Source of the DNA: Phaseolus vulgaris
Taxonomy: Eukaryota > Streptophyta > Magnoliopsida > Fabales > Fabaceae
Reading direction: 5' to 3'
NCBI RefSeq assembly: GCF_000499845.2
Contig: NC_023749.2
Coordinates: 19,883,818 to 19,947,817, forward strand
DNA: 64,000 nt
Of the stretch, positions 22,523 through 33,429 are shown one piece after another (within the stretch, counting starts at the first letter, position 1; each line of letters opens with the position of its first letter). The notes beneath the pieces are model-generated. The model had not been told where the DNA came from, searched no databases, and saw nothing but the letters and a program-made list of their open reading frames with translations. The translations under genes were made by a program, and so were the position numbers.

Positions 22523-24191
22523 GAGTGATTGAGTGAGTGAGATTTGATATCTCCTCTTCCTAGTCTCATCTTGAGAGCCTTGGTTCCCTCAAGTGGCGGC
22601 AATTCACACTTATCTTGGAGCAATCACACTTCAAGTGGCGTGTTCATCAACCAAGTTCTTCATCCACATAAGTTTCCTCTCTTCTCCATTTAGTTCTTCC
22701 ATTTCCATGTCCATATGAACTCTAAAACAAGTGTAGTTTCTTTTATTCGGTTCATCTTCCTTTTCTTGCACTTTGGTTCGGTTCTTTTCAATTTCTTACT
22801 GTTTTAATTCAGTTCAGTAGCTCCTTTTCATTTTTGTTCGGTTCAATTGCTTTCTTTAGAGTTTCAATCGGTTCATTTCCTTTCTTGTTCAATTTAATCG
22901 GTTCAATTGGCAAGAAATGGGTCTTCCATGTGAGTTTGGTGTTTGGTGCAAGTTTTAGTGAGTTCTTGAAACATAGAACATTGATCCATTTCTATTAAAA
23001 GTGCCTATTCATTCTCCAACTCAAGTTGATTCCATAAAATGTCAAAGAATCATCTATATCTTGCTATTGGAATCATATCTTGCTATTTATTTGAAGCCCA
23101 TTCTTTGACGGCTTGTAGACTTCTTTGGCTTTAGGCTTGATCCTTACTTTATTTTATGTCTTCTTTTAATTTTGAGAAGACTAGAAGGAAGAACTTCAAA
23201 TGTGAGGGTGGATGTCCTCTTCCTCCCTTAATAAAAGCCTCCTTTATTTGATTCTCATCAAAATCCAAACTCATATGGAAGTTCCTCATATTGTCAAATT
23301 GAACCAATAAAAAAAGGTAAAAATCAAAAGCACCGAATAGAATTGAACAAGAACTAAAATGAACCGAACAAAATGAATTAAAAGGCAAGTGAACTGAAAA
23401 GGAGTGCTGGAAACAGAAATGCACCGAACCAAAAACAGAAAAGAAGAAGAACAGCTGCTGGAAACATAAAACAACCGAACCAAAACTCAAGAACACAAGC
23501 TAAACTTGAACAATTGAAAGAGAAGGAAGGAAGGAGAAAAGAATGCTCATGAAGATGGATGTAAGGTTGGATGATCACGCCACTAGAAGGATGGTTGCTC
23601 CTAGATGAGTGTACTGCCGCCACTTGAGGACACCATGGATCCTTCAAGATAAGACTAGAGAAGAAGGCTCAAAAGCTCTCCAATGCTCTCTCAAAAATTG
23701 AGTATAGTTTCTTTTCTCTAAATTCCAATCTGAAAAATACAAAAGGAGCACCTCTATTTATAGCCTAAGGTGCTGAAAAATAGGTGGGAAATTTCAAATA
23801 AACTCATTTGAAATTCCCACCAAAAACAAGTCACATGGGAGGTGTGACCTTTTTCTACTATGACACCTCCTAAAAACTACACCTACACCACTCTCCTAAG
23901 TCACATGGACAATGTGACTTTATTTTACATTTTCACACTCCTTTATTTAATAACCACACCTCCTAAAACTATACAAGAGTATTTCAAAGCTTGGCCTTGC
24001 CCCTCATGGGATGGGCTTGGGCTCTTTGGGCTTTGGCCTTCTTGGGTTTGGGTTTGGGCTTTGGGCTTGGGCCTCATCTTTATTTTATGTCTTCTTTTAA
24101 TTTTGAGAAGACTAAAAGGAAGAACTTCAAATGTGAAGGTGGATGTCCTCTTCCTCCATTAATAAAAGCCTCCTTTATTTGATTCTCATCA
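18842..24191 (-). repeat. 5' LTR of X, interrupted by an LTR-derived insertion
   Basis: The U5 end is at 18842-18981 and the remainder at 23261-24191, about 1.07 kb without the insertion. The uninterrupted sequence CACCAAATCCAAACTC is seen at the start of the window in the 3' LTR. A TATA box (CTATAAATA, minus strand) lies near 23756-23764. The outer U3 border at 24191 abuts the integrase gene of element E. The expected 5-bp duplication there is CTACC (24192-24196), with its partner left of the window. Confidence 0.85.
18982..23260. mobile_element. LTR-derived insertion with two U3 ends and a target duplication
   Basis: The left end reads TGATGAGAATCAAATAAAG and the right end is its reverse complement, CTTTATTTGATTCTCATCA. 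Both are the U3 terminus of the X-family LTR. AAATC flanks the insertion at 18977-18981 and 23261-23265, while the matching uninterrupted LTR has AAATC once. The left part is a plus-oriented LTR (TATA-like CTATAAAAGGAGGG near 19400). The right part resumes that LTR (about 22523-23075) and then switches to an inverted stub of U3 (about 23083-23260). There is no internal region. Confidence 0.85.
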
Positions 24192-24628
24192 CTACCCCTC
24201 AGTCCACAACCAAGGAAACGCCATTCAACTTGGTATATGGTTCGGACGCTATGATCCCAGTTGAAATCCAGGAAAACTCACCACGTTTCCAGAACTTCGT
24301 GGTCGAGGAGTCGAATGAGGAAAGAAAGGTGAACTTGGACCTACTGGATGAAGTGAGGGAGGAAGCAAGGACTAAAGTTGAAGCCTTGAAAAGGAAGGTG
24401 GAGTACAAGTACAGCTCTAAGCTGAGACTTTGGCAGTTCCAGGTCGTTGACCTGGTAATGAGTAAGGCCCACTCGTACCAGTTAGAAAATAAGCTATCTC
24501 CCAAGTGGACCGGTCCTTTCAGAGTAACGGAGGCCCTTGGGAATGGAGCATACAGGCTCGAGACATTTGAAGGCGGCGCGATCCCTCGCACTTGGAACGC
24601 GACCAACCTGAAGTTTTATTTTAGTTAA
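24192..24628 (+). pseudogene. pol: Element E integrase C-terminal part
   Basis: The frame runs from the X junction through PQSTTKETPFNLVYGSDAMI, PVEIQENSPRFQNFVVEES, VREEARTKVEALKRKVE and ENKLSPKWTGPFRVTEA to NLKFYFS, stopping at 24626-24628. This is the end of the integrase core and its basic C-terminal domain, collinear with A at about 11765-12203. The part present has no stop or frameshift. Confidence 0.88.
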
Positions 24629-24649
24629 TCTTGCATTTGTGCATGTTTA

Positions 24650-24700
24650 AGGGGACACTCTTTTTCCCTTGAGATGGTTTTTTAATGAGGTCACCCGAAT
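24650..24700 (+). promoter_or_regulatory. Conserved post-pol motif, element E copy
   Basis: GGGGACACTCTTTTTCCCTT, a short gap, then AATGAGGTCACCC, about 20-70 bp after the pol stop. Same arrangement as in A, F and C. Confidence 0.6.
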
Positions 24701-24724
24701 AAAATTTATTCAGTTAAATGTGCA

Positions 24725-25069
24725 TTGCAATTAAACGAACCTCTCTCTTGTAGTGATAAGCCAAGAGTAGAACTAGTATGGTCCCCCAAGTGAACCTCCC
24801 TCTTGCGTAAGTTCACCAAGCCCGACAATAGTATGGTTCGCTGAAATAAAGGAACCTCTTCCCTTGAAGTGATACACAGAGAAACAGAGGTAGTTTAGTC
24901 TTCCCAATAAGCCCCTCTCGTGTAAGTTCACCAAGGCGAAGAATAGTATGGTTTGCTAAACTAAAAGAACCTTTTTCCTTGAAGTGATATGCACAAAGCA
25001 GAGGTAGTTTGGTCTTCCCAATAAGCCCCTCTCGTGTAAGTTCACCAAGGCAAAGAGAAGAATGGTTCG
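24725..25069. repeat. Element E spacer repeats
   Basis: Roughly three imperfect units of about 115 bp share GAACCTCT..CCTTGAAGTGATA and GTAAGTTCACCAAGGC segments (for example 24852 and 24967). There is no gene. Related wording recurs in F's 155-bp array, so the E and F spacers share an origin. Confidence 0.65.
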
Positions 25070-25892
25070 TCTTCCTATCGGTTGACTCGCTCCACCGGTT
25101 GACTCTAACAACTGCTACCGCACTTCGGTCTTGCCTAAGAAAAGCGCCTTCTTGATCAAGAAACCTCTCACCTACAAAAGACAAAGGGGTGCCCTATCGG
25201 CCGTTTGCACTCCGACGCTTAAGTTAGTATTAGGGCAAAGAAAAACTAAGTGTGTATATTAGCTTCAGTCTTAGAAACTGCATACCTTACTAGGGTTCTT
25301 AGCACCCTTTATATAGGCTGAAACTAGAGTTTACCTTTGTGCTCTTACCCTTGACTAAGGTTCCTTCGAGAATGCCCTTGCGCCGCTATTCATAGAATAT
25401 TAACGTATCTGGCGCACGAACTTCCCTTAACTGGAGTGCAACGAATGACAGAGTGGCCGCTTGGGTACCAACTTGTGCACCTATTCTCTAACGCCATCTG
25501 CTTCGTGGGTGCCCTAAGTATTCACGTGCCATGCATGCAGCTTCCTTGGAAACCCTAACCTTAATGGGCCTTATCGCCCCCTAGGATTATCCACACGTGT
25601 TGCGCCTTCATGCGTCATACACACCACGTGCATGGATCCCTCGTGACTTAGGCTTCCCACACACCTCTTGTCTTTAACTGTTATCTTAACAAAACTCTAG
25701 GGCCCACCTTATGTGGTCCTCTACAACGTCCTGACGACCGATGTCCGGTCATTTTCCCCTACTAGTGGGGTTCGATCTTGATCTCCAACATCGGGGTTTA
25801 GGATGCAAATATCAAAGACTTCCATTACCAAGTGTGGGTACACGATGTCTGAGGTCGGTCTCTGGGTCGATGATCGAGGACTAGTCGAGACA
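25070..25892 (-). repeat. Solo LTR of the E family nested in E's spacer
   Basis: It is flanked by GTTCG at 25065-25069 and 25893-25897. It is collinear with the reverse complement of E's 3' LTR (28110-28980), with the outer ends slightly mutated (TCTTCC for TGTTCC). No internal sequence remains. The shared LTR block is at about 25165-25225. Confidence 0.88.
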
Positions 25893-26146
25893 GTTCGAAT
25901 ACCAAAAACTCACTCCTTGACTCTTGTAGCAAGGTCGAGTTTAACTATCCTTTGATTTTATACAACGAGGGTGAAATCGTGAAAATACCGTTCACTTAGG
26001 TTAGAAACATCCGAGGTCGAAGAGCATACAAAATCAGAGGCGCTGTATGGAGAAAGGCAACAGTTAAACAAAAGATAAATACTTATACAGGTACACATGC
26101 AAGAAAGTTTGTTCGTCAACAAAAACAAAATTATAAAATGGAGTCA

Positions 26147-27555
26147 TCATCGTGGCACAATTTGCCCGTCAATGACGCATTTGGACTCACAAAAGGGGTT
26201 AAGATCCACCTCAGGGTGCGCACAGGCAAACTGAGCAATGGCATCTTGGAACCCCTCACCATAAGCGTCAGCAACATCGTTCGTGAGCTCCACCTCTACC
26301 TTTTTGAAGGACTTGATTGTCCTAGCCAGGGACTCGGTTTTCTCAGCCAATTCACCCTCAACCTGCCCCAAAAGGATGTCGCGTTGTGTGGTACTCTCCT
26401 CCAGATTGGCCACTTTGCCCTTCAGTTCGGCCACCAAATCCTCGAGCTCGACTGCACAGGTACGGAAAGGCAAGATTTTCGTTTCTAGTTCAACTGCCTC
26501 TCGGCCCTTAACATGAAGGGCCTTTTTGTCATCCTTCTCAGATTGGCGAAGGCATGCCAGCTCCAAGTACATAGCGGTTTCGCAATTGGTAAAGGCTTTG
26601 GTCTGGGCTATCAGTTCCTCCTCAAGCTTAGCCACCGTAACCTTGAGATCCTTGGCCTCTTTGGTCCTGTTAAGCGCAAGGTTGGAGGCAATCAAAAGGT
26701 CCCCAAGGACATCGACCACGCGACCCCGAAGGAGATTGCCACTTGAGCCCTCCACCACCTCTTAACCTTGGAAACGGTTGAATATTTGTTGGAGCAGCAA
26801 AGGAAGTGGTGAAGTGGAGGTCATCTCTTGGCCCTCGGGGGCACTCTCCCCTCCACCCTCGGGCACGGCAAGGGGAAGTGTGCATCGAGGAGAGTGGGGT
26901 CCCTCTAATTACTCCTAATTTTAAAGAAGTTCTTCTTGAACCCCTTATATGATTGTTGGAAGAGCGTTAAGAGCACCCGCCTCGCCACCCCATTGAAGCT
27001 GACCCACAATTTCTTCCCAGGGTCCTTAACTTCGAAGAAGAAAAGAAAGGTTTCTACCGACGGTGTAAGGCCAAGGCTGTAGCAGAGGATGGGGAATGCC
27101 CAACTTTTGGGATGTAGTTGGGCAGGGGCTACGTTCACCTCGGTCAGAAGTGTGCGTTTGAAGGGAGTAAGGGGTAAACGAAGCCCCAGTCTTCGGAAGA
27201 TGGTGGAATAGATAAAGTAGAAGGGGTCGTCAGGGTCAGAAGCTTCATCAGAGGACACTGACTCACCCATGCGACAAGCCACTACCCGCACGAACTTATC
27301 ATGGTCTTTTCCAAAAATGCGCGAGGGGTGGCAGGTTTGTTTCTTCCTATAAGTCGCTATGCTCCCAAGGGTCATGAAAGTGGATGTTTCCTCTAAGAGG
27401 TCCACCGGCGCCCAGCGATATAGGGACTTATAGAATGAGGCAGAGGGAGGAGGAACCGGGGAAGTGGTTGGAATTGGGGATGAAGTCGAAGTGGAATTGG
27501 AGTCTGAAGGAGAAGCCTGGTCGAGAACTCGTTTGGCTTGTTTGGTTATCTTGGA
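26147..27555 (-). pseudogene. Element E antisense gene: PF04195-type domain plus coiled coil
   Basis: The exon 1 frame is open from about 27555. The position matching homologous starts reads ATA, and I see no ATG there. It encodes YKSLYRWAPVDLLEETST, FYFIYSTIFRRLGLRLPLTP, FKRTLLTEVNVAPAQLHPKS, SVETFLFFFEVKDPG and a Lys-rich end at 26905. Exon 2 sequence (26758-26147) is almost wholly heptad-rich coiled coil (TVAKLEEELIAQTKAFTNCE, MYLELACLRQSEKDDK), ending in the family signature CAHPEVDL...VIDGQIVPR. The Pro/Ser-rich start of exon 2 seen in A, C and D is missing or decayed, with an in-frame stop just upstream. The intron borders are unclear. Confidence 0.72.
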
Positions 27556-27559
27556 TGAG

Positions 27560-28109
27560 AAAGATGAAAAGAAGAAGAAAAAGAGAAACTTTAGAAAGTC
27601 GAAAGTGGCTTAACTCGACAGAATCGGAGAAACCCAGAAAACAGAGACTCGAAGCATGAACAGTAGAAATGAATGTGCGGAGAGATACAAAAACATAAAC
27701 AGTCCCAGGCAGATATGAGCATGTTGCAAACAGCGAAATCATAAATGGCGGAATGACCGGGAAATAAAAATCATACATTCCGGATGAAGAGGTTCGAGGG
27801 TTTGAAGTTTTGGAAGAGAGAGAAAAGAGCGTTCTTTCGCAAATGCCAAGTGAAGATTCGCGTAATCAAAGGTGATGAAACAATGGTAAGAGGGTAAGGG
27901 TTAAAGTGTTTAAACAGTACACGAAGAAGTTCAAGCGCCAACAAGGCTCAGCCATTGATCTCGACATGTGTACATTCACCAACAAAGAAATGATGAGATG
28001 TCACTTCGGTGCACTATTCACACATGTTACCTAGTGCCACGTAGGTCGTCCAGTGCGACCACATAGTCTCTTCACTGAAACAAGTTACAACTCGAGACTG
28101 AGGGAATTG
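27560..28109. other. Antisense-gene leader and polypurine tract of E
   Basis: No supported gene. This corresponds to A's 15495-16104. The polypurine tract is CGAGACTGAGGGAATTG at about 28093-28109, directly before the LTR. Confidence 0.55.
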
Positions 28110-28980
28110 TGTCCCAACCAGTCCTCGCTCATTGACCCAGAGACTGACCTCAGACATCGTGCATCGGCGCTTGGTAATGGAAGGGGGCCACGTGAGGTGG
28201 GCCCCAGACTCAACTACCAGAGAATTCGTTAGTCTTTGATATTTGCATCCTAAACCCCGATGTTGGAGATCGAGATCAAACCCCAGTAGGAGGGGAAGAA
28301 GATCGAAGATCGATCGTCAGGACGTTGTAGAGGGCCACAAAAGGTGGGCCCTGGAATTTTGTTAAGATAACAGTTAAAGACAAGAGGTATGTGGGAAACC
28401 TAAGTCACGAGGGATCCATGCATGTGGTGTGTATGACGCATGAAGGCGCAGCACGTGTGGATAATCCTAGGGGTCGTTAAGGGCCATTAGGGTTAGGGTT
28501 TCCAAGGAAGTTGAATGCATGGCACGTGAATACTTAGGGCACCCATGAAGCAGATGGCGCTAGAGACTAGGTGCACAAGTTGGTACCCAAGCGGCCACTC
28601 TGTCATTCGTTCCACTCCAGTTAAGGGAAGTTCGTGCGCCAGATACGCTAAGATTCTATGAATAGCGGCGCAAGGCATTCTCGAAGGAACCCTAGTCAAG
28701 GGTAACAACACAAAGGTAAACCCTAGTTTCAGCCCATATAAAGGGTGCTAAGAACCCTAGTAAGGTATGCAGTTTCTAAGACTAAAGCTAATATACACAC
28801 TTGGTGTTTCTTTGCCCTAATACTGACTTGAGCGTCAGAGTGCAAACGGCCGCTAGGGCGTCCCTTTGTCTTTTGTAGGTGAGAGGTTTCTGGATCAAGA
28901 AGGCATTTTTCTCAGGCAAGACCGAAGGGCGGTAGCAGTTGTTAGAGTCAACCGGCGGAGCGAGTCAACCGACAGGAACA
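28110..28980 (+). repeat. 3' LTR of element E
   Basis: An 871-bp LTR from TGTCCCAACC to GACAGGAACA. A TATA-like ATATAAAGGG lies near 28736. The shared block (GAGCGTCAGAGTGCAAACGG) begins near 28829, followed by a CTTTTGTAG/GTG acceptor-like tract. Relatives: 25070-25892, 34418-34984 and 54884-56614. Confidence 0.88.
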
Positions 28981-28986
28981 AAAATC

Positions 28987-29490
28987 ATAGTTAACAAACA
29001 AGTCCTCATAAACTTTGCAATATGAAAGTATAAAGACGAGGTTTTATGTGATGTTGTGCCCATGGGAGCAACACATCTTCTTTTAGGAGGGCCTTGGCAA
29101 TATGATAAACATGTTTTACATGATGGCCTATCCAATGCAATGTCTTTTTCTTTCCAAGGGCACAAGGTAACTTTAAAACCCCTCTCTCCCCAAGAGGTTC
29201 TTGAGGACCAAATAAAAATGAAAACTAAAAGAGAAAATGAAAAAGCAAATGAAGTACATGATAAACCGAGTCATAATACCTTCTCAACTAAATCATGTTT
29301 GTTGACTCGTGCTACGCCTACAAGGTATTCTTCTTCTTTGTCTGTTTCATTACCCAAGGTTCCTACTTCCACAAAATATTGGATAATGAATGTTAAGGAT
29401 GATTTTTTCATATCTCCTATTTTACCAAATAATATCATTCCTAAACAATCTTTTCCAACATGGTCTGCGTATAGAACATCTTTTTTCTGA
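28987..29490 (+). pseudogene. pol: X2 protease C-terminal region and linker
   Basis: The reading frame has the Ty3/gypsy post-protease signature KYKDEVLCDVVPMGATHLLL, GGPWQYDKHVLHDG and LKPLSPQEVLEDQIKMK. In autonomous elements a linker and reverse transcriptase would follow. Here a short Ser/Thr-rich stretch and the X-type tail follow, then a stop at 29488-29490. A TGA at about 29023-29025 interrupts the frame. The catalytic aspartate part of the protease lies beyond the E insertion and cannot be seen. Confidence 0.75.
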
Positions 29491-29622
29491 ACTCCCAACA
29501 TTTCAAAGTGCTAAGTCCAGTTTGCCTATTTCTTCTTCTATTCTCTTATCTAATTGCAATATGACTTTGTATTATGCAGGAGTACTTAATTCGTGGACGA
29601 ATTCTCTCCAACTTGGGGAGTA

Positions 29623-30645
29623 TGATGAGAATCAAATAGATGTTATTAATAGAAGGAATGGACAAGGGCCAAAACATCTAAAGTTCTTCTTATTAGTCTT
29701 TTCAAAAGATGAGGCCCAAGCCCAAGAAGCCCAAGCCCAAAAAGGCCAAGCCAAGAAGCCCAAGCCCAACCATTAGGAGTAAGGCTAGAGCATTGGGTGA
29801 AGAACATCATTTGATGAATCTTGTAATTTCTATTGTATAGTTTAGTAGGTGTGAATATTAAATAAAAAGTATGAATAGTTAGGGGGTGTATACGCATTTT
29901 AGGAGGTGCTGAAAATAGGAAATGGATCAAACTTACTTCATGACTAGGTGGCGCCAATTTGCATTTGAATTTAGAGGGAACTTTGAGTTTCATTTGTGTT
30001 TCATTTCAGCCCTCTTCTATTATAAATAGAGAGGTTGGGCTCTTGTAAATTCAGATTTGGATAATTGATATAGAGAAACTCTACTAATTTTGAGAAAGCA
30101 TTTTTGTGAGATTTTGATCTCCTTACCATAGTCCCATCTTGTGAGCTTTTGGAGAGCTTCAAGTGGCGGCTTTATTCACTCATCTTGGAACTTTATCACC
30201 AAGTGGCGTGATCATTCTCTAATTCCATTCCGGCCTGACTTCAACCATCTAAGTCACTTTCCTTTCATCTTTTTGCTGTTTTCATTCGTGATCTAGAGTT
30301 TCTCAAGTGTTCTTCATCTTTTTCACCGATTATTGTGTGTTCTATGTGTTGTCTTAAGATTCTGTTCGGTTCATTTGGTTCCTTGGGTGATTTCAATCGG
30401 TGCAATTTGTTCTTTATTCAATTATGTCCAGTTTGATATATTACATGTAGCAATTGTGTTTCTATTTGTGTTCTTGATTTGTTCTTGCTTTCCTTTCAAT
30501 TTTACCAAGTGTTTGTGATAAGGACCTGGCACTCATTATTCAATGAGTTTGGCTTCTCTCTTGGATGGCATTATCCTCCATTGAGATGACCTTAAGCCTC
30601 CGTAATTGTTGTGTATCTTGTTTAGTGTCTATCCAACTCATATCA
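29623..30645 (+). repeat. 3' LTR of X2
   Basis: A 1023-bp LTR from TGATGAGAATC to CATATCA. TATAAATAGAGAGG lies at about 30020. R/U5 has the paired AAGTGGCGGC and AAGTGGCGTG strings also found in the plus-oriented half of the insertion in X's 5' LTR (about 22598-22640). The preceding polypurine tract is CCAACTTGGGGAGTA. Confidence 0.82.
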
Positions 30646-30684
30646 ACCCGAGTCTGCAGGGGGGGATAGGGGGCAGCAGTCTAG

Positions 30685-30870
30685 GTTGCTGACCTGGTGA
30701 TGCGAGAAGCCCACCCGTACCAGTTAGAAAACAAGTTGTCTCCCAAGTGGACTGGTCCCTTCCGTGTGATAGAGGCCCTTGGGAATGGAGCATACAGGCT
30801 CGAGACTCTAGAAGGTGGAGCAATCCTTCGTACGTGGAATGCAACGAACCTTAAATTTTATTTCAGTTGA
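30685..30870 (+). pseudogene. pol: Element F integrase C-terminal end
   Basis: The frame encodes VADLVMREAHPYQLENKLSP, KWTGPFRVIEALGNGAYRLE and NATNLKFYFS, with a stop at 30868-30870. It is collinear with the ends of A and E pol. The upstream part lies beyond X2. Confidence 0.82.
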
Positions 30871-30894
30871 GATTATTGCATTGTACACAATTTT

Positions 30895-30944
30895 AGGGGA
30901 CACTCTTTTTCCCTTATAAGGGTCTATTAATGAGGTCACCCAAT
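30895..30944 (+). promoter_or_regulatory. Conserved post-pol motif, element F copy
   Basis: GGGGACACTCTTTTTCCCTT, then AAGGG, then AATGAGGTCACCC. CCCTT/AAGGG are directly apposed here and can form a tight stem. Confidence 0.6.
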
Positions 30945-30995
30945 AAAAATTTCAGTTATTCAGTTAAAGAGAAATATTTTGTACATTGTAGTTAA

Positions 30996-31770
30996 TGAAC
31001 CTCTCTGTTGGGTTAGAAACCTCAAAATTGGGAATAGTATGGTTCTTCATGAGCCTCCCTCTTGAGTAAGAACACCGAGGTCGAGACAGTAAGGTTCTCA
31101 GTTAAAATCCTCCCCTACCTTTGTACAGTTAAAGTGAGGTCAGCGAAACGAACCTCTCCCTTGGTTTGATACGCCAAGACTGTGAATAGTATGGTTCTTA
31201 GTGAGCCCCCCTCTTGTGTGAGTTCACCAAGGCTGAGAACAATACGGTTCAACAGTTAAAATCCTCCCCTATCTTTGTACATTTAGGGCGAGGTGAGTAA
31301 AACGAACCTCTCCTTTGGTTTGATACGACAAGATTGGGAATAGTATGGTTTTTCGTGAGCCTCCCTCTTGTGTGACTTCGCCAAAGCGAAAGAACAATAT
31401 GGTTCAACAGTTAAAATCCTCCCCTATCTTTGGACAGTTAGGGTTAGGTCAGTAAAACAAACCTCTCCTTTGGTTTGATACGCCAAGATTAGGAATAGTA
31501 TGGTTCTTCGTGAGCCTCCTTCTTGTGTGAGTTTGCCAAAGCTGAAGAACAGTATGATTCAACAGTTAAAATCCTCCCCCACCTTCGTACAGTTAGGATG
31601 AGGTCAGTAAAACGAACCGCTCCCTTGGATTAGAAACACCAGGACTGGGAGTAGCATGGTTCTTAGTGAGCCTCCCTCTTGTGTGGGAACGCCAAGGTCG
31701 AGAACAAAACAGTTTCTAGTTATGTAAGGCCCTTACACGACCAAGGTAAGGTCAGAAAGAAGGACCTTTT
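30996..31770. repeat. 155-bp tandem repeat in element F spacer
   Basis: Five imperfect units start near 30997, 31151, 31305, 31460 and 31615. Each has GAACCTCTC, a GGTTTGATACGCCAAG-like segment, AGTATGGTTCTT, GAGCCTCCCTCTTGTGTGAG and AAAATCCTCCCC. More decayed copies continue at 33006-33200, past the nested solo LTR. It is non-coding. Confidence 0.85.
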
Positions 31771-31827
31771 CCTTGTATTGTAAGGCAAGGCTAGTATGTG
31801 TTCTAGTTACATGTCTCCCTTACCTCT

Positions 31828-33000
31828 TGATCCTGCCGGCAACTCGAACGTGGAGGAATCGCTTTGTAGCACTCTCTGTCCCATCTACGCGACTGCGTTC
31901 TCTGCAAAATCACCCTCAGAACCTTCTCTTGAATCTCCAAACGTGACCTGCAAAACACACAGACGGCGCCTCTGGCGGCCGTTTGCACTCCGACGATCAA
32001 GTTAGACCACAGAACCACCAAATGAGAAAAATAGTAGTGTGTGTGAAAAACTCTTGCTCTCTATCTTTCGTCTCCCCCTCAATCTCTCCCTGATTCTCTT
32101 TTATGTCTCTCTCTGCTTATGGGCCTAACGAATTCTGTTATGCTTTTCTGGCATGTGTCAGAACCCTGTTATGCTTTTCTGAGACAATGTACCTCCAGAA
32201 TCAGTAGAGTGTGGGTGTCTGTGCGTGTCCGCGCGTCTCTGCGCTTGGCTGCGCTTGTCTGTACCTTTAGCGGTACGGAGTGCACCTTTATCTGGACCGC
32301 ACCCCTCTCAGATGATGACACGTGGAGGCATGCGACTCACATCTACCCACACACGTGTCACTTACTGGAAGGGCTCTAGCGCTTCTCTTTGTGTGCTAAG
32401 TTATTCCCTTGCGGAGTAACTTAGCATATTTCTTTCATCTGGGAAAATCGCATACTCTCAGGAGAACGCCAGGTGTGGCCGGTCTAGGCACACTCACCAA
32501 GCGTTGCTCTCTGCGTAGACGGCTTACCCGTCACGCACGTGATGGGTTGAGGGAGTCACCAATCACTGATCAGTTTACTAGCTCTCTCAAGCCACTCTCG
32601 TGCGCGATTCCCTGAGATGTGCTCATGCGAGGTCCATGTGTAACGCTCTCGCTGGGAACCTCAGTCCCAGTTTAACTGCGTGTAACACGAGACCCCGATG
32701 ACAATGCACCCGATGACTGATCAGTGCTCTATTTGCTTCTCGCGTTCTGCCCCCAGGCGTTAGTCTGGGAACTGGTCTGTTGGTGGCCACTTGGCTACTG
32801 ACCACCGATCACCGTTCTGGGTGATCTGTCCCCTGACCTTTCTGCCGCTGTCGGTGGTCACTTGATTGCTGACCCCCGATCACCGCTCTTAGCGATCACC
32901 TCCCTGATCTATCTGTCACCAGGTCCGCGTGTCACCTCGCGAGCGGTCCACGTGGTTCTCTGCTGCTGACGTCATCGACTACCGATGACCGATCGGATCA
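31828..33000 (-). repeat. Solo LTR of the A family in element F spacer
   Basis: It runs TGATCCTGCC to CGGATCA, flanked by CCTCT at 31823-31827 and 33001-33005. It is the reverse complement of the A LTR type at about 1173 bp, noticeably diverged from A's own LTRs. The shared LTR block is at about 31948-32010. Confidence 0.88.
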
Positions 33001-33429
33001 CCTCTATATGGAAAGGTTGTCTCCCTTACCTCCCTTGTCTTGTAAGGCAAAGTCGAGAACAGTATGGTTCCCAGTCAAAGGTCTCCCTTGTCTTGTAGGG
33101 CAAGGTTGAGAGCAGCCTGATACCTAATTAAAGATCTCCCCTGACCTTATGGGTCAAGGTTGAAAGCGGTATCTCCCTTACCTTCGTTTGGCACAGTTTA
33201 GGGAAAAGTGAGAGCTTGGGTAAGTATTGCCTCTACGAAGATTAAAGTCAACGAGCAGTAAAGGCGTGTGCTACCTAAGACAGAAAGACCCTAAAGCGTT
33301 GTTAGACTATGCAAGCCAGGCAAAACAGTTAACAACGTCAAAGGAAGTAAGATCAAACAAAAGGGGAGATTTCATAAATAAAAGGGTATATATACAAGTT
33401 ACTGAAATTGTTCATTAAACAGTTAAGTT

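Larger units (their letters stand above)
1..24191 (-). mobile_element. Element X: gag-only LTR retrotransposon, host of several nested insertions
   Basis: Minus-strand LTR retrotransposon. Its LTRs read TGATGAGAATC at the U3 end and finish in CATCA. The 3' LTR lies at 1-758 plus 3425-3641, the internal region at 3642-4679 plus 17158-18841, and the 5' LTR at 18842-18981 plus 23261-24191. The 3' LTR begins about 96 bp before the window, judged by aligning position 1 with 18938. The internal region has a PBS like the initiator-methionine tRNA type, a long leader, one gag gene and then the polypurine tract. I find no protease, reverse transcriptase or integrase, so the element is non-autonomous. 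Element A interrupts gag, element B the 3' LTR, and an LTR-derived insertion the 5' LTR. To the right X abuts E in mid-integrase, so X inserted into E. Confidence 0.85.
24192..28980 (+). mobile_element. Element E: right part of a Tat-lineage element
   Basis: It starts in mid-integrase where X inserted. The remaining order matches A: end of pol, post-pol motif, repeat spacer (with a nested solo LTR), antisense PF04195/coiled-coil gene, polypurine tract and 3' LTR. The left half, including the 5' LTR, lies beyond X and outside the window. On the right the LTR abuts X2, into which E inserted. The expected target duplication is AAAAT (28981-28985). Confidence 0.85.
28981..30645 (+). mobile_element. 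Element X2: right part of an X-family element
   Basis: It starts inside a protease-proximal gag-pol frame at E's right border, then polypurine tract and a complete 3' LTR (29623-30645). As in X, the coding region runs into the polypurine tract with no reverse transcriptase or integrase. The stretch before the tract (KDDFFISPI, IIPKQSFPTWSAYRTSF) matches the end of X gag, so the same family architecture is shared. The left half lies beyond E. Confidence 0.8.
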
